Source of the DNA: Manis javanica
Taxonomy: Eukaryota; Chordata; Mammalia; Pholidota; Manidae
Assembly: GCF_040802235.1 (NCBI RefSeq)
Contig: NC_133168.1
Span: 30,647,759 to 30,711,758 of the forward strand
DNA length: 64,000 nucleotides
Reading direction: 5' to 3'
Below are positions 35,590 to 48,268 of this stretch, in pieces. The notes below the pieces were generated by a model that did not search any database, was not told where the DNA came from, and saw only the letters and a program-made list of their open reading frames with translations. Position numbers and translations under genes: made by a program. How positions within the stretch are numbered: the stretch's first letter is position 1; each line of letters opens with the position of its first letter.

Positions 35590-37442
35590 CTTTCATTTTT
35601 AAAAATTGAAGTACAGTTGATATATGACCTTATATTAGTTTCAAATGTATATACAGTGGTTCACCAGTTACCCATACTATTAAATCCTCACTCCAACTAG
35701 AATGGTTACTATCATCTGTCAACATAGGAAGATGTTACAGAAGCACTGGCTAAATTCTCCATGCTATACTACCATCCCTGTGATGAACTTATATTATGAT
35801 TGAAAATTTTTGTGTCCCTCTCTGTCCCCCTCCCCTTCCCAACCCACCCATTCCAACTCTTCCTCCATGGTAACCACAAGTGATTTCTGAGTGTCTGAGT
35901 CTACTGATATTTTATTCATTTTGTTTTTAGATTACACAAGTAAGTGAAATCAGGTGGTACTTGTCTTTCTCTGCCTTATTTCCCTTAGCATAATACCTTC
36001 TAAGTCCATCCATGTTGCTGCAAATGGCAGGATTTCTTTCCTTTTTCATAGCTGAATAATATTCCATGGTGTATATGCACCACTTCTTCTTTAGCCATTC
36101 ATCTATTGATGGACACTTTGATTGCTTCCATATCACAACTATTGTAAATAATAAAGCAATAAACATAGGGATGCATATATGTTTACAAATCAGGGTTTTT
36201 TTTAAGGTAAATTCCTAGAAGTGGAATTACTGGGTTGAATTGTTTTTCTATTTTAAGTTTTTTGAAGAACCTTCATGCTGCTTTCCACAATGACTGTACC
36301 AACTTATATCCTCACTAACAGTGTAGGAGGGTTCCCTTTTTTCCACATCCTCGCCAACACTTCCTACTTCTTGTTCTTTGGTTAGTGGCCATTCTGACTG
36401 GTGTGAGGAGACACCTCATTGTGGTTTTGATTTGCATTTCCCTGATGATTAGGTATGTGGAACATCTTTTCATGTGCTTGTTGGGCATCTGTATTTCTTC
36501 TTTGGAAAAATGTCTATTCAGGACCTGTGCCCATTTTTTAATTGTGTTTTCTTTGGGTTCTTTTTTTTGGTGTTGAGTTATATGAGTTCTTTATATATTT
36601 TGGATGTTAACCCCTTATCAGATATTTGTTTTTGAATATATTCTCTAATACTGTAGGTTGCCTTTTTTGTTCCATTGATGGTGTCTTTTGCTGTACAGAA
36701 GCTTTTTTTGATGTAGTCCCACTTCTTCAGTTTTTCTTTTGTTTCCCTTGCCTGAGGAGATGTGTCCACAAAAAGTTGCTAATGATTATGTTTGAGAGTT
36801 TTGGTTGTGTTTTCTTCTAAGAGTTTTATGGTTTCATGTCATATATTCAGGTCTTTAATCCATTTCAAGTTTACATCTGTGAATTGAGTTAGATAATAAT
36901 CCAGTTTCATTCTCTTGCATGTAGCTGCCCATTTATTTGAGAGATTGTCTTTCCCCATTACTCCTTTATCAAGTATTAATTAACCATATATGTTTGGGTT
37001 TATATTTGGGCTCTCTATTTTGTTCCATTGATCTATGATTTGTTCTTGTGCTAGTACCATACTGTTTTAACACTGTAGCTTTGTAGTATAGCTTGAAGTC
37101 AGAGAACGTAATGTCCAGTTTTGTTCTTCTTTCTTAGGATGGCTTTGGCTATGTGGGGTCTTTTGTAGTTCCATGTGAATTTTAGGATTATTTGCTCCAG
37201 TTGATGGAAAAATACCATTGGTATTTTGATAAGGATTGCACTGAATCTGTAAATTGCTTTTAGCAGGATGCCCATTTTGACAATGTTAATTCTTCCTATC
37301 CATGAGCATGTACTTTTCTTCTTTAATTTCTCTTATAAGTGTCATATGGTTTTCAGAGTACGGGTCCTTCACTTTTTTGATTAGGCTTATTCTTGGTTAT
37401 TTTATTCTTTCTGATACAATTGTAAATAGGATTGTGTTATTT
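35590..37442 (-). repeat. Older L1 (outer), 3' part
   Basis: On the minus strand this is the end of ORF2 and the 3' UTR of an L1, with many frame breaks. The first copied peptide pieces (YYSAMKKERNPAICSNMDGL) are clearly L1 ORF2. It stops abruptly at about 37442, where a younger L1 begins, and resumes at 43566. It lies in the same orientation as LAMA4. Confidence 0.9.
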
Positions 37443-37777
37443 CTTTTTTTATACCATTAATCTACTATTACATCAGGAACATTATGTTTACTAGACTACC
37501 CCTTCACCAAGTACCCCCCAAAAACCCCATTATAGTCACTGTCCATCAGCATAGTAAGACGCTGTAGAGTCACTGCTTGTCTTCTCTGTATTGCACAGCC
37601 CTCCCCATGCCTCCCACCACATTATACATGCTAATTGTGATGCTTCCTTTCTTTCCCCCCACCCATCCCTCCCTAAACACCCATCCTCCCCAGACCCTTT
37701 CCCTTTGATAACTGTTAATCCATTCTTGGGTTCTGTGAGTCTGCTGAAGTTTTTTTCCATCAGTTTTTCCTTTGTTT

Positions 37778-40700
37778 TTATACTTCACATATGAGTGAAA
37801 TCATTTGGTACTTGTCTTTCTCTGCCTGGCTTATTTCACTGAGCATAATACCTTCTAGCTCCATCCATGTTGTTGCAAATGGTAGGATTTGTTTTCTTCT
37901 TATGGCTGAATAATATGCCATTGTGTATATGTACCACATCTTCTTTATCCATTCATCTACCAATGGACATTTAGATTGCTTCCATTTCTTGGCTATTGTA
38001 AATAGTGCTGCGATAAACATAGGGGTGCATCTGCCTTTTTCAAGCTGGGCTGCTGCATTTTTAGGGTAAATTCCTAGAAGTGGAATTCCAGGGTCAAATG
38101 GTATGTCTATTTTGAGCTTTTTGAGGAACCTCCATACTGCTTTCCACAATGATTGAACTAATTTACATTCCCACCAGCAGTGTAGGAGGGTTCCACTTTC
38201 TCCACAACCTTGCCAACATTTGTGTTTGTTTGTCTTTTGGATGGTGGCAAGTCTTAGTCGTGTGAGGTGATATCTCATTGTGGTTTTAATTTGCATTTCT
38301 CTGATGACAAGTGATGTGGAGCATCTTTTCATGTGTCTGTTGGCCATCTGAATTTCTTCTTTTAGAGAACTGTGTATTGAGCTCCTCTGCCCATTTCTAC
38401 TTGGGTTACTTGCTTTTTGTTTGTTGAGGTGCGTGAACTCTTTATATATTTTGGATGTCAGCCCTTTGCCGGATCTGTCATTTATGAATAAATTCTCCCA
38501 TACTGTAGGATACCTTTTCATTCTATTGATGGTGTCCTTTGCTGTATCAAAGCTTTTCAGCTTGATATAGTCCCACTTGTTCATTTTTGCTTTTGTTTCC
38601 CTTGCCCGGGAAGATATTTTCATGAGGAAGTCACTCATGTTTATGTCCAAGAGATTTTTGCCTATGTTTTTTTCTAAGAGTTTTATGGTTTCATGACTTA
38701 CATTCAGGTCTTTGATCCATTTCAAATTTACTTTTGTGTATGGGGTTGACAATGATCCAGTTTCATTCTCTTACATGTAGCTGTCCAGTTTTCCCAACAC
38801 CAGTGTTGAAGAGGCTATCATCTCCCCATTGAATGTCCATGACTCCTTTATCATATGTTAATTGACCATATATGTTTGGGTTAATTTCTGGATACTCTAC
38901 TGCTCCACTGGTCTGTGGCTTGTTCTTTTGCCAGTACCAAATTGTCTTGATTACTGTGGCTTTGTAGAAGACCTTGAAGTTGGGAAGCATGATCCCCACC
39001 CCCACATTATTCATCCTTCTCAGGATTACTTTGGCTACTCAGGGACTTAGGTGGTTCCATATGCATTTTTGAACTATTTGTTCCAGTATGTTGAAGAATG
39101 CTGTTGGTAATTTGATAGGGATTGCATTGAATCTGTAGATTGCGTTGGGCAGGATGATCATTTTGACAGTATTAATTCTTCCTAGCCAAGAGCATGGGAT
39201 GAGTTTCCATTTGTTAGTGTCCTCTTTAATTTCTCTTAAGAGTGTCTTGCAGTTTTCAGGGTATAGGTTTTTCACTTCCTTGGTTAGGTATATTCCTAGG
39301 TATTTTATTCTTTTTGATGCAATTGTGAATGGAATTGTTTTCCTGATTTCTCTTTCTATTAGTTCATCATTAGTGTATAGGAAAGCCTCAGATTTCTGTG
39401 TATTAATTTTGTATCCTGCAACTTTGCTGAATTCCGATATTAGTTCTAGTAGTTTTGGAGTGGAGTCTTTATAATTTTTTTATGTACAGTATCATGTCAT
39501 CTGCAAATAGTGACAGTTTAACTTCTTCTTTACCAGTCTGGATTCCTTGTATTTCTTTGTTTTGTCTAAATTGACGTGGCTAAGACCTCCAGTACTATGT
39601 TGAATAACAGTGGGGAGAGTGGGCATCTCTGTTTTGTTCCCAATCTTAGAGGAAAAGCTTTCAGCTTCTCGCTGTTCAGTACAATATTGGCTGGGGGTTT
39701 ATCATATATGGCCTTTATTATGTTGAGGTACATGCCCTCTATACCCATTTTTTAAATAGTTTTCATCATGAATGGATGTTGAATTTTGTTGAATGCATGT
39801 GATTTTTGTCCTTCTTTTTGTTGATGTGGTGGATGATGTTGATGGATTTTCGAATGTTGTACCATCCTTGCATCCCTGAGATGAATCCCACTTGGTCATG
39901 GTGTATGATCCTCTTGATGTATTTTTGTATTCAGTTTGCTAATATTTTGGTGAACATTTTTGCATGTATGTTCATCAGGGATAGAGTTCTGTAATTTTCC
40001 TTTTTTGTGGAGTCTTTGCCTGGTTTTGGTATTAGGATGATGCTGGCTTCATAGAATGAATTTGGGATTATTCCCTCCTCTTCTATTTTTTTTGGAAAAC
40101 GTTAAGGAGAATGGGTATTATGTTTCTCTGTGTGTCTGATAAAATTCCGTGGTAAATTAATCTGGCCTGGGAGTTTTGATCTTGGGTAGTTTTTTGATTA
40201 CCGCTTCAATTTCTTGGCTGGTAATTGGTTTAGATTTTCTTTTTCTTCCTTGGTCAGCCTTGGAAGGTTGTATTTTTCTAGGAAGTTGTCCATTTCTTCT
40301 AGGTTTTCCTGCTTGTTCGTATATAGGTTTTCACAGTAGTATCTAATAATTCTTTGCATTTCTGTGGAGTCTGCCATGATTTTTCCTTTCTCATTTCTAA
40401 TTCTGTTGATGAGTATTGATTTTCTTTTTCTCTTAATAAGTCTGGCTAGAGGCTTATCTATTTTGCTTATTTTCTCAGTGAAACAGCTCTTGGTTTCATT
40501 GATTTTTTCTATTTTATTCTTCTCAATTTTATTTATTTCTTCTCTGATCTTTATTATGTCCCTCCTTCTGCTGACTTTAGGCCTCATCTGTTCTTCCTTT
40601 TCCATTTTTGACAATTGTGACTTTAGATTATTCATTTGGGATTGTTCTTCCTTCTTTACATATGCCTGGGTTGCTATATACTTTCCTCTTAAAACTGCTT

Positions 40701-41597
40701 TCGCTGCATCCCACAGAAGTTGGGGCTTTGTGTTGCTGTTGTCATTTGTTTCCATATATTCCTTGATCTCTACTTTGATTTGGACGTTGATCCATTGATT
40801 ATATAGGAGCATGTGTTAAGCCTCCATGTGTTTGTGAGCCTTCTTGCTTTCTTTGTACAATTTATTTCTAGTTTTTTACCTTTGTGGTCTGAGAAGTTGG
40901 TTGGTAGAATTTCAATCTTCTTGAATTTACTGAGGCTCTTTTTGTGGCCTAGTATGTGGTCTATTCTGGAGAATGTTCCATGTGCCCTTGAGAAAAATGT
41001 GTATACTGTTGCTTTTGGGTGTAGAGTTCTATAGATGTATATTAGGTCCATCTGTTCTAGCGTGTTGTTCAGTGACTCTGTGTCCTTACTTATTTTCTGT
41101 CTGGTGCATCTGTACTTTGGAGGGAGCAGTGTGTTGATGTCTTCTAAAATGAATGCATTGCATTCTATTTCCTCCTTTAATTCTGTTAGCATTTGTTTCA
41201 CATCTGTTGGTGCTCCTGCATTGGGTGCATATATATTTATAATGGTTATATCCTCTTGTTGGACTGAGCCCTTTATCATTATGTAATGTCCTTCTTTATC
41301 TCTTGTTACTTTCTTTGTTTTGAGGTCTATTTTGTCTGATACAAGTATTGCAACACCTGCTTTTTTCTCCCTGTTGTTTGCATGAAATATCTTTTTCCAT
41401 CCCTTGACTTTTAGTCTGTGTATGCCTTTGGGTTTGAGGTGAGTCTCTTGTAAGCAGCATCTGGATGGGTCTTGCTTTTTTATCCATTCTGTTACTCTGT
41501 GTCTTTTGATTGGTTCATTCAATACATTTACATTTAGGGTGATTATTGAAAGATATGTACTTATTGCCATTGCAGGCTTTAGATTCGTGGTTACCAA
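37778..41597 (-). pseudogene. L1 ORF2 remnant (inner L1): endonuclease, reverse transcriptase, Cys-rich end
   Basis: The first piece (41597-40770) is an endonuclease domain with STYLSIITLNVNVLNEPIKR, catalytic QETH, NIYAPN and a final SDH. Later pieces include [20 protein letters not shown] (from 40812), an RT palm with FADD readable near 39.5 kb in DNA, and a 324-residue C-terminal part (38752-37778) with the Cys-rich CWQGCGESGTLLHCWWEC motif and the tail EKDKYQMISLICEV. Several frameshifts and stops separate them, for example near 40.8 and 39.0-39.9 kb. Confidence 0.9.
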
Positions 41598-41961
41598 AGG
41601 TACAAGGATAGCTTCTTTAGTATCTTTCTGTCTAACTTAACTCGCTTATTGAAGTGTTATAAACACTGTCTGGTGATTCTTTATTTCTCTCCCTTTTTAT
41701 TGCTCCTCCTCCATTCTTTATATGTTGGTTGTTTTTTTCTGTGCTCTTTTGTGTTTCCTGAACTGCTCTTTTGTGTGTAGTTGGTTTTATTTTTTGCCTT
41801 TAGTTAGTATTTGTTTGATCTGCTTTCTTTGTTGTGACTTTATTTTCTCTGGTGACATCTATTTAGCCTTAGGAGTGCTCCCATCTAGAGCAGTCCCTCT
41901 AATACCCTGTAGAGGTAGTTTGTGGGAAGCAAATTCCCTCAACTTTTGCTTGATCCATTGT

Positions 41962-42761
41962 TTAATGGAATTGTTTAATCCCTCCTTCATATTTCAATGA
42001 TATTCGTGCTGGATACAGTTTTCTTGGTTCAAGGCCCTTCTGTTTCATTGCATAAAATATATCATGCCATTCTCTTCTGGCCTGTAAGGTTTCTGTTGAG
42101 AAGTCTGATGATAGCCTGATGGGTTTTCCTTTGTAGTTGACCTTTTTTCTCTCTCTGGGTGCCTTTAATACTCTGTCCTTGTCTTTGATATTTGCCATTT
42201 TATTTATTATGTGTCTTGGTGTTGTCCTCCTTGAGTCCTTTCTGTTCAGAGTTCTGTGTATTTCCGTGGTCTGGGTGACTATTTCCTCCCACAGTTTGGG
42301 GGAGTTTTCAGCTATTATTTCTTCAAAGATACTTTCTACCCATTTTTCTCTCTCTTCTTCTTCTGGTACCCTTATAATGTGCATATTGTTTCATTTGGAT
42401 TGGTCACACAGTTCTCTTAATATTGTTTCATTACTGGAGATCCTTTTATCTCTCTCTGCACCAGCTTCTCTGCATTCCTGTTCTCTGATTTCTATTCCAT
42501 TAACAGCATCTTGCACCTCGTCCATTCTGCTTTTAGTCCTTCCAGAGATTGTTTTATTTCTGTATTCTCCCGTCCAACTTTTTCCATTAGCTCTTGCATA
42601 TTTCTATGCAAGTCTATCAGCATGGTTATGACCTTTATTTGGAATTCTTTTTCAGAAAGATTGGTTAAATCTATCTCCCCAGGTTCCCTCTCAGGGGATG
42701 TCTGGTTTATTCTTGTCTGTATAAAATTCTTCTGCCTTTTCATGGTGATAGAGGTAGTCAT
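41962..42761 (-). pseudogene. L1 ORF1 remnant (inner L1)
   Basis: ORF1p is an RNA-binding trimer. The remnant has an N-terminal piece (MTTSITMKRQKNFIQTRINQ, 42761 to about 42492) and a C-terminal piece with VPEEEEREKWVESIFEEII and KPIRLSSDFSTETLQARREW, the conserved end of the protein. They are in different frames, with a break near 42.4 kb. Confidence 0.85.
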
Positions 42762-43565
42762 AGGCAGTTGGCACGTGTGTCAGCTGGGAGAACAAAGTCC
42801 CTTCCTGCTTGCCTGTCACCTTCCTCTCCTGCAAGAATGGCAAACCCTAGCAGCTTGTGCTGGGCAGCTGCATGCTGATGGAGCCTCTGAGTATGGCCTG
42901 GTCGGCTGTGGAGGAGGCTTTCCGTGGCTGCTATGCATGTGACCGGTCTCTGGCTGCTGCTCCTCTCTGGTGGTGCTGTGCTGGATAGGGAATACATGGG
43001 AGGCAGTTTATTGCCATGAGGGGCCTCAAATCTGTGCCACCGCCCAGGGTGTTAGGGCGCCTGGGGTTCCCTGGTATTCCCAGCTGCCTGGCTGCATGTG
43101 CTGGGATTCTTCCTTCCTGCTGTGAGGCCCCTGTCCCTTTAAGACTTTTGAAAAGCACTTGCTTTACTTCTGTCCCAGGGGCGCTTGCTGTGGGGACTCG
43201 CTCACAGGTTTTACTGTTTCCCTAGTATCCAGCACACCATGCACTGTGTGTCTGAGCTCTGGTGCGGATGACTAGGGCTGGGTGTTTAGCAGTCCTGGGC
43301 TCCCTCTTCCTCCCCGCTCCGACTCCTTTCCTCCTGCTAGGGAGCTGGAGTGGGGGCTCGGGTCCCGCTGGGCCACAGCTTGTATCTTACCCCCTTCATG
43401 AGGTCCTGGGCTCTCGCAGGTGTAGATGTAGTCTGGCTGCAGTCCTGATTCTGCTGGTCTCTCTTTTTGGAATAGTTGTATTTGTTATATTTTCAAAAAT
43501 GTATATATGGTTTTGGGAGGAGATTTCCACTGTCCTACTCATGCCGCCATCTTGGCTCTTCCTCC

Positions 43566-44275
43566 TGTGTTATTTTTTTTGCCAGTTCATTTTAGTATAT
43601 AGAAATGCAAGAGGTTTCTGAGTATTAATTTTGTATTCTGCAACTTTGCTGAATCCAGTTATTAGTTCTTATAGATTTTGGTGGAGTCTTCAGGGTTTTC
43701 TATATATAATCTCATGTCATCTGCAAACAGTGACAGTTTTACTTCTTCCATATCAATTTGGATGCCTTTTATCTCTTTATCTTGTCTGATTGCCATGGCT
43801 AAGTACTATGTTGATTAAAAGTGGTGAAAGTCAACATCCTTGTCTTGTTTCTGATCTTAGAAGAAAAGGTTTTTGCCATCAAGTATGATGTTAGCTGTGG
43901 GTTTGTTGTATATGGCCTTTATTATGTTGAGGTACATACCTTCTATAAGCATTTTATTGAGAGTTTTTATCATGAATGGACACTGTATTTTGTCAAATGT
44001 TTTTTCAGCATCCATTGAGATGATCATGTGCTTTTTGTCCTTCTTTTGTTAATGTGTATGACATCAACTGATTTATGAATATTGTACCATCCTTGCATTC
44101 CTGGAAAAAATCCCACTTGATCATGACAGATGATCCTTATGATGTATTTTTGAATTCAGTTTCCTAATATATGGTTGAGTATTTTTGCATCTATGTTCAT
44201 CAGGGATTTTGGTCTATAATTCTCTTTTTTTGTGATGTCTTTGTCTGTTTTTGGTATTAGAGTGATGCTAGGTTT
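43566..44275 (-). repeat. Older L1 (outer), continuation after the nested insertion
   Basis: ORF2 sequence of the same older L1 resumes exactly where the 35.6-37.4 kb piece stops: the pair reads through as one L1 once the inner element is removed. It ends, 5'-truncated, near 44.28 kb where the similarity to the inner L1 is lost. Confidence 0.85.
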
Positions 44276-45197
44276 TACTAACCCATTAAAAATCTTTCAA
44301 ATGAAGATTTTCAATGGTATTGAACACTTTTTTAAAGTTTACAAATGATATATCTGATTAGCTTGCAAGAACTAATTGACATCTTGAAAGACAGAAATGT
44401 ACCAGCCAAATTTCAAAGACAATTTTTGCCAGTTGTTGAGTGAGACTGAAATATGGTATCATGATTTAATAAGCATAGCCAATAATACACTTCTTACACT
44501 TTTATTGTTATGAGGTATCTTGTTATGATAGCCAGTTATGACAGCCAAGAAAACAGCACTGAAATAAAGTGGACTTGGACAACTTTTGAATCACTTTATC
44601 ACAAAGAATTTAACAAGACTTTCTAAAATACTTAAGTATAATTAATTACATTGTTCTCAGTAATACTGCTATTAATAATTTTTGTTATCATCAACAAATA
44701 AAAATAATTTTGTTTCATCTTTATCTTTAAATTGTATGTATTTTTATTCAATATTTTATATTTATATAGCTTTTATTCCTAATTCTGAATAGTGTATCTT
44801 TATATACTGTGTGTTTGTCATCAATTAGAAAAGGGAAGGTAAGCATGAAAACTTTATTTTTTACTGATTAGGTAATATGATTTAAAGTCATTTAAATTTT
44901 TGAAGACACACTACTCATCTATATTCTAGTGCTGATTTTCATCAAAATTCCCTTGGTTCATAAAGGGGATATATTTAATACATGTGCAAAATGTAGTGCA
45001 GAGAAATGCTTTTCAGGGATGCTTTTACTATTGGCTGACAACATTTCCCCAAAGAAAAAATAATTCAATTTTGCTTTTTAAATTGAAACTTTGGTTTGAT
45101 GGAATGACACACCCAACCTGGGATGGAACCTAGTAATGCATAGCAGTAAGTAAAGGGAATAAAGGCAAAGATGTAGGGGACTTTTATTTTTACTCAC
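44276..45197 (-). other. LAMA4: Rest of the LG2 intron
   Basis: AT-rich sequence between the L1 cluster and the exon; nothing recognisable. Confidence 0.6.
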
Positions 45198-45369
45198 TCC
45201 ATTGACCATCAGGAGCACAAGGCCATTGTCAGCTGTTGTTCGAACTTCTATGTCAAAGCGAGTCACCTGACCAAATTTCCCTCTCCTTGTGATATCCCTT
45301 ACCACGGCATAACTAGAGCCATCAAAGAAATAGCTGGCAGCCCGACTCTGAGTGAAGGCCAGTTTATCT
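45198..45369 (-). CDS. LAMA4: LAMA4 exon: start of LG2 (residues 353-409)
   Basis: The translation begins RDKLAFTQSRAASYFFDGSS and ends RFDIEVRTTADNGLVLLMVNG, the opening strands of LG2. The NG just before the donor is a common laminin-G turn. The acceptor is TTTCAG with a long pyrimidine tract; the donor is GGA|GTGAGT. The following intron is 9.8 kb and almost entirely L1 sequence, yet the next exon continues in phase 0 with SMF. Confidence 0.96.
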
Positions 45370-45844
45370 CTGAAATAAAAATGCAAGTATTATATGAACA
45401 TTACAGTTTGTGTTATGCTTTTCATATGAGGTCCTTTTCAACCCATTCATGTGACATTTTCCATGGACCTTACAGCATTTAAATTACGTCTGATGTCTGC
45501 ATGAGAGACATGAAGAAGTATTTATAGGTAAATTAAATGATTTGTTTTTAATTGGTTTCTACTCTACCCTAGGTGCTAAGATAACAGAAATCTCTAGAGA
45601 AACCTTAGTCTCTGCAGTGCTAAATGAAAGCTGCAAACAAGTTGTTGGACATTTTAATAACTGTGCATGTTCATCTATGGTAGAGAAGAACTGAAAAGTT
45701 GTTGCAGTCATGACTGTTACACAATTTCAAAACTGGTCTCCACAAAGAAAATGTTGAGAACCTGAATGAATACTGACCCACAGTTTTCTCACCTGCTGCT
45801 CTTGTATGGCTATCAAAGTCTTTAGTACCCTTATACTTTCTTAC
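45370..45844 (-). other. LAMA4: LAMA4 intron (0.5 kb)
   Basis: GT-AG intron; nothing recognisable. Confidence 0.75.
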
Positions 45845-45978
45845 CTGGCACAAGGCACTGATTTAGAGGGATCCATGTTGTAGATGTGCTTAAAGTTGTA
45901 TAAGCTGATCACATCATTATTCAAAGTGGCCAATTCCAGGCAACCAACAAAGCCAGGCAAGTTTAAGCTGGCAGGGAG
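45845..45978 (-). CDS. LAMA4: LAMA4 exon: end of LG1 (residues 308-351)
   Basis: This exon reads LPASLNLPGFVGCLELATLN and ends DPSKSVPCA plus two bases of Arg. The two cysteines (FVGC and VPCA) form the conserved C-terminal disulfide of an LG domain, so LG1 closes here. The acceptor is GGCACAG and the donor GTAAGA. It starts in phase 0 and its last codon is completed by the next exon. Confidence 0.95.
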
Positions 45979-46794
45979 CTGTGCCACAGATAAAAGAAAG
46001 TCATTTCACCCAGACAACACATAATACACAATGAAACAAATGGCAGATCAACGGGAACTACCTATTGGTATGAATGTCTTTCTAGACCTAACTTTGTGTC
46101 AACTCTATGACAAACATTTAGGTAAACAACTTTTCTGTTGTGTATATCTTAGCAGTGAGGGTGGTGTTTATTGACCATATTCTATCTGCAGTACATGCTG
46201 GATGGTGAATTCATGACCAAAATCAGTCCTTACCCCAGCTCTGTAATGTACTTATTCCTCTTCTCATATAAAGAGAGGGAAAGTAATTCTCAGAGAGGTT
46301 CAATAATATGCCTTTAACTCGTATGTAATAGTCTTGGAACTGAAATCCTTGATCAGCTCCCTACCTTCTTGGGCATTTCCTTTGTCTGCCCTTTACCAGG
46401 GCTCATACTCCAACATAGATTCAACTTCCTCCCTTATCCCAGGTACTTAATTTCAAGCCAAATGTTAGTCAAGATAACTTAGCTGTCATCTGTGAACCTG
46501 AAGACTAGATGCAAACCCACATTTCCTGCAGTAGGCGGGAGGAATATCAATTATATATGCATGTATCAGAATGAAATGAATTGACATTCAAGTGTAGCTT
46601 TGGCTTGAAAGCAGAGAATGGATTTATATACTAGATTTATAGATACTGGGTTAGAGTTCTACCACCAACTGAGCTAAGCTCTTAAAATATCAAGCTTTCC
46701 ACTCCATTACCAAACCACTGTAGATTTTATGGATTTTTAAAAACAACCATTGCAGATTTGTAATAACACAAAATATAGCTTCAAGATAGCTTAC
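45979..46794 (-). other. LAMA4: LAMA4 intron (0.8 kb) with MIR
   Basis: GT-AG intron. A reversed MIR is readable at about 46.24-46.37 kb (GGAAAGTAATTCTCAGAGAG, GTCTTGGAACTGAAATCC). Confidence 0.65.
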
Positions 46795-46957
46795 CTTGAA
46801 GTTTGAAGGCACTCCACCAACATAAAACACAGTGTCTTCTGGGTCCAGATCCAACAAAGAGTCATCGCCCGCAAACTCCCCCTTTTTAATAAACTTTTCC
46901 TCTGCGGTGCTACTTAGACTTGGGACAGTTAAAAATACCTTCCCATGTTTTCCTACC
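46795..46957 (-). CDS. LAMA4: LAMA4 exon: LG1 (residues 254-307)
   Basis: The exon encodes VGKHGKVFLTVPSLSSTAEE through GDDSLLDLDPEDTVFYVGGVPSNFK. The VGGVP loop is the first of five such glycine-rich loops, one per LG domain, which lie ahead of the disulfide-bonded C-terminal part of each domain. The acceptor is CTAAACAG and the donor GTAAGC. It starts with one base completing Arg and ends in phase 0. Confidence 0.96.
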
Positions 46958-47441
46958 CTGTTTAGATAAAGAATTTTCACTCTTTATTAGCCAGATAATT
47001 TGTAGAAAAGTTTTTTGTTTTTTTAAATATCAAAATATAAACGTTCCACATCACAGAACTGATGATTTGATTTTATCACATTTATATATATATATATATA
47101 TATAGAATAATCAATATCAGTGGGATTAATTCCCAATAATCAATGGGAAGGGGGAAAATGACATTTCATTTGGAATTAATTTATGGATTGGTCAAACAAA
47201 AAGATCTAATAATCAGATTGCTATTTAGAGATGATGGCTATTTTTTCTACTCTTTTGTTTTCTAATAAGATATTTTTGAAGAAATACAGGAAGAATGGAA
47301 GAAAGAGGAGCAAGAATAAAGAGAAGAAAATGCTATTTACAACATCCATAGGAGACCATGAGTACATGTGTGTCTGAGTGCATTCAATATAGATTCCTTA
47401 CAAAATGTGACTATAAACACTGTGTCATGGATCGACTTTAC
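46958..47441 (-). other. LAMA4: LAMA4 intron (0.5 kb) with (TA)n
   Basis: GT-AG intron with about eleven TA units at 47082-47103. Confidence 0.8.
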
Positions 47442-47587
47442 CTCTCTATCTTCACAATGCTGAAGTGAGCAGGCCAGGAACTGACGGGCTTGGAGTCTAG
47501 GGGAATCTCTACATCCTTAGTTCCCAAATTATAAACGTACACCAAGTTATCATTTTTGATTGCAAGACCCATGTATTCTTTTTTGGC
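47442..47587 (-). CDS. LAMA4: LAMA4 exon: LG1 (residues 205-252)
   Basis: The translation runs AKKEYMGLAIKNDNLVYVYN and on to SSWPAHFSIVKIE, typical beta-sandwich strands of an LG fold. The exon starts in phase 0 after ATTTCAG and ends after two bases of an Arg codon, with donor GTAAAG. The next exon completes Arg with G, giving the ERVGKHGK junction of LAMA4. The introns on both sides are short (484 and 681 bp). Confidence 0.95.
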
Positions 47588-48268
47588 CTGAAATGTCAAA
47601 AAGTTACTTAAATTAAGTCCTTATGAATGAATGTCATCTTTTGTTTTGATTTGTTTAAAGAGCAGTCAGCAATCCAAATACATGGCTGTATACAAGGCAC
47701 TTCTGGCCTGAATTATTACCCAAGTTCCTGTTAGACTGACTAGTGTCTCTTCCCTTCCAACCTCCCTATGATTGCATCAGTCCACATCAGCTCTCCCCAC
47801 CCTTTTATCCACTACCCTCTGCTTGTCTAAATGCACCCTGAACAAGCAACTGCAGGCTTGTAGACATTTGATGTCTCCCAGGAGTGTGCTAACATTGTTT
47901 GGTTAACCCAGGGGTACGATACAGCCTGACAATACTGGTTGCTATGCATTTTCAAACAAGGTCAGTATCAAACATAACAGGCCTCTGTATTCTGAAGCTC
48001 TTCAATTTCAATGCCGCATTCAGACTCTTCAAAGTTAGCAATGTGAGGTTGATATGATATGAAGCAACCCCAGAAATATCTCACAGAGAGAAGGAATTAC
48101 TTATCTTGATAGCACTACTTTAGTCTTGGCATTAAAATGATCTATATCTTTGATTTACCAAAATGGAAATTTTGCTTGTTTGCACAAGTGGCTTTGTTTT
48201 AAGGCAAGAGAAAATCACCTATCTTTCCTTTTACTATTATTCCCTCTCTTAAAACCTCATACTCTTAC
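47588..48268 (-). other. LAMA4: LAMA4 intron (0.7 kb)
   Basis: GT-AG intron; nothing recognisable. Confidence 0.75.

Larger units (their letters stand above)
37443..43565 (-). mobile_element. Near-full-length L1 (inner), 6.1 kb, same sense as LAMA4
   Basis: The minus-strand 5' end (43565) reads GGAGGAAGAGCCAAGATGGC, a standard L1 start. A GC-rich 5' UTR of about 0.8 kb, ORF1, ORF2 and a C-rich (in this reading) 3' UTR follow. It sits inside an older L1 and is flanked by TGTGTTATTT at 37433-37442 and 43566-43575. Both ORFs carry breaks, so it is not autonomous now. It fills most of the 9.8 kb LAMA4 intron in LG2. Confidence 0.93.

Noticed and set aside
40364..42942. Several long plus-strand frames rich in Leu, Phe and Ser
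   Set aside because: They are the reverse of L1 ORF1 and ORF2 and have no biological support.
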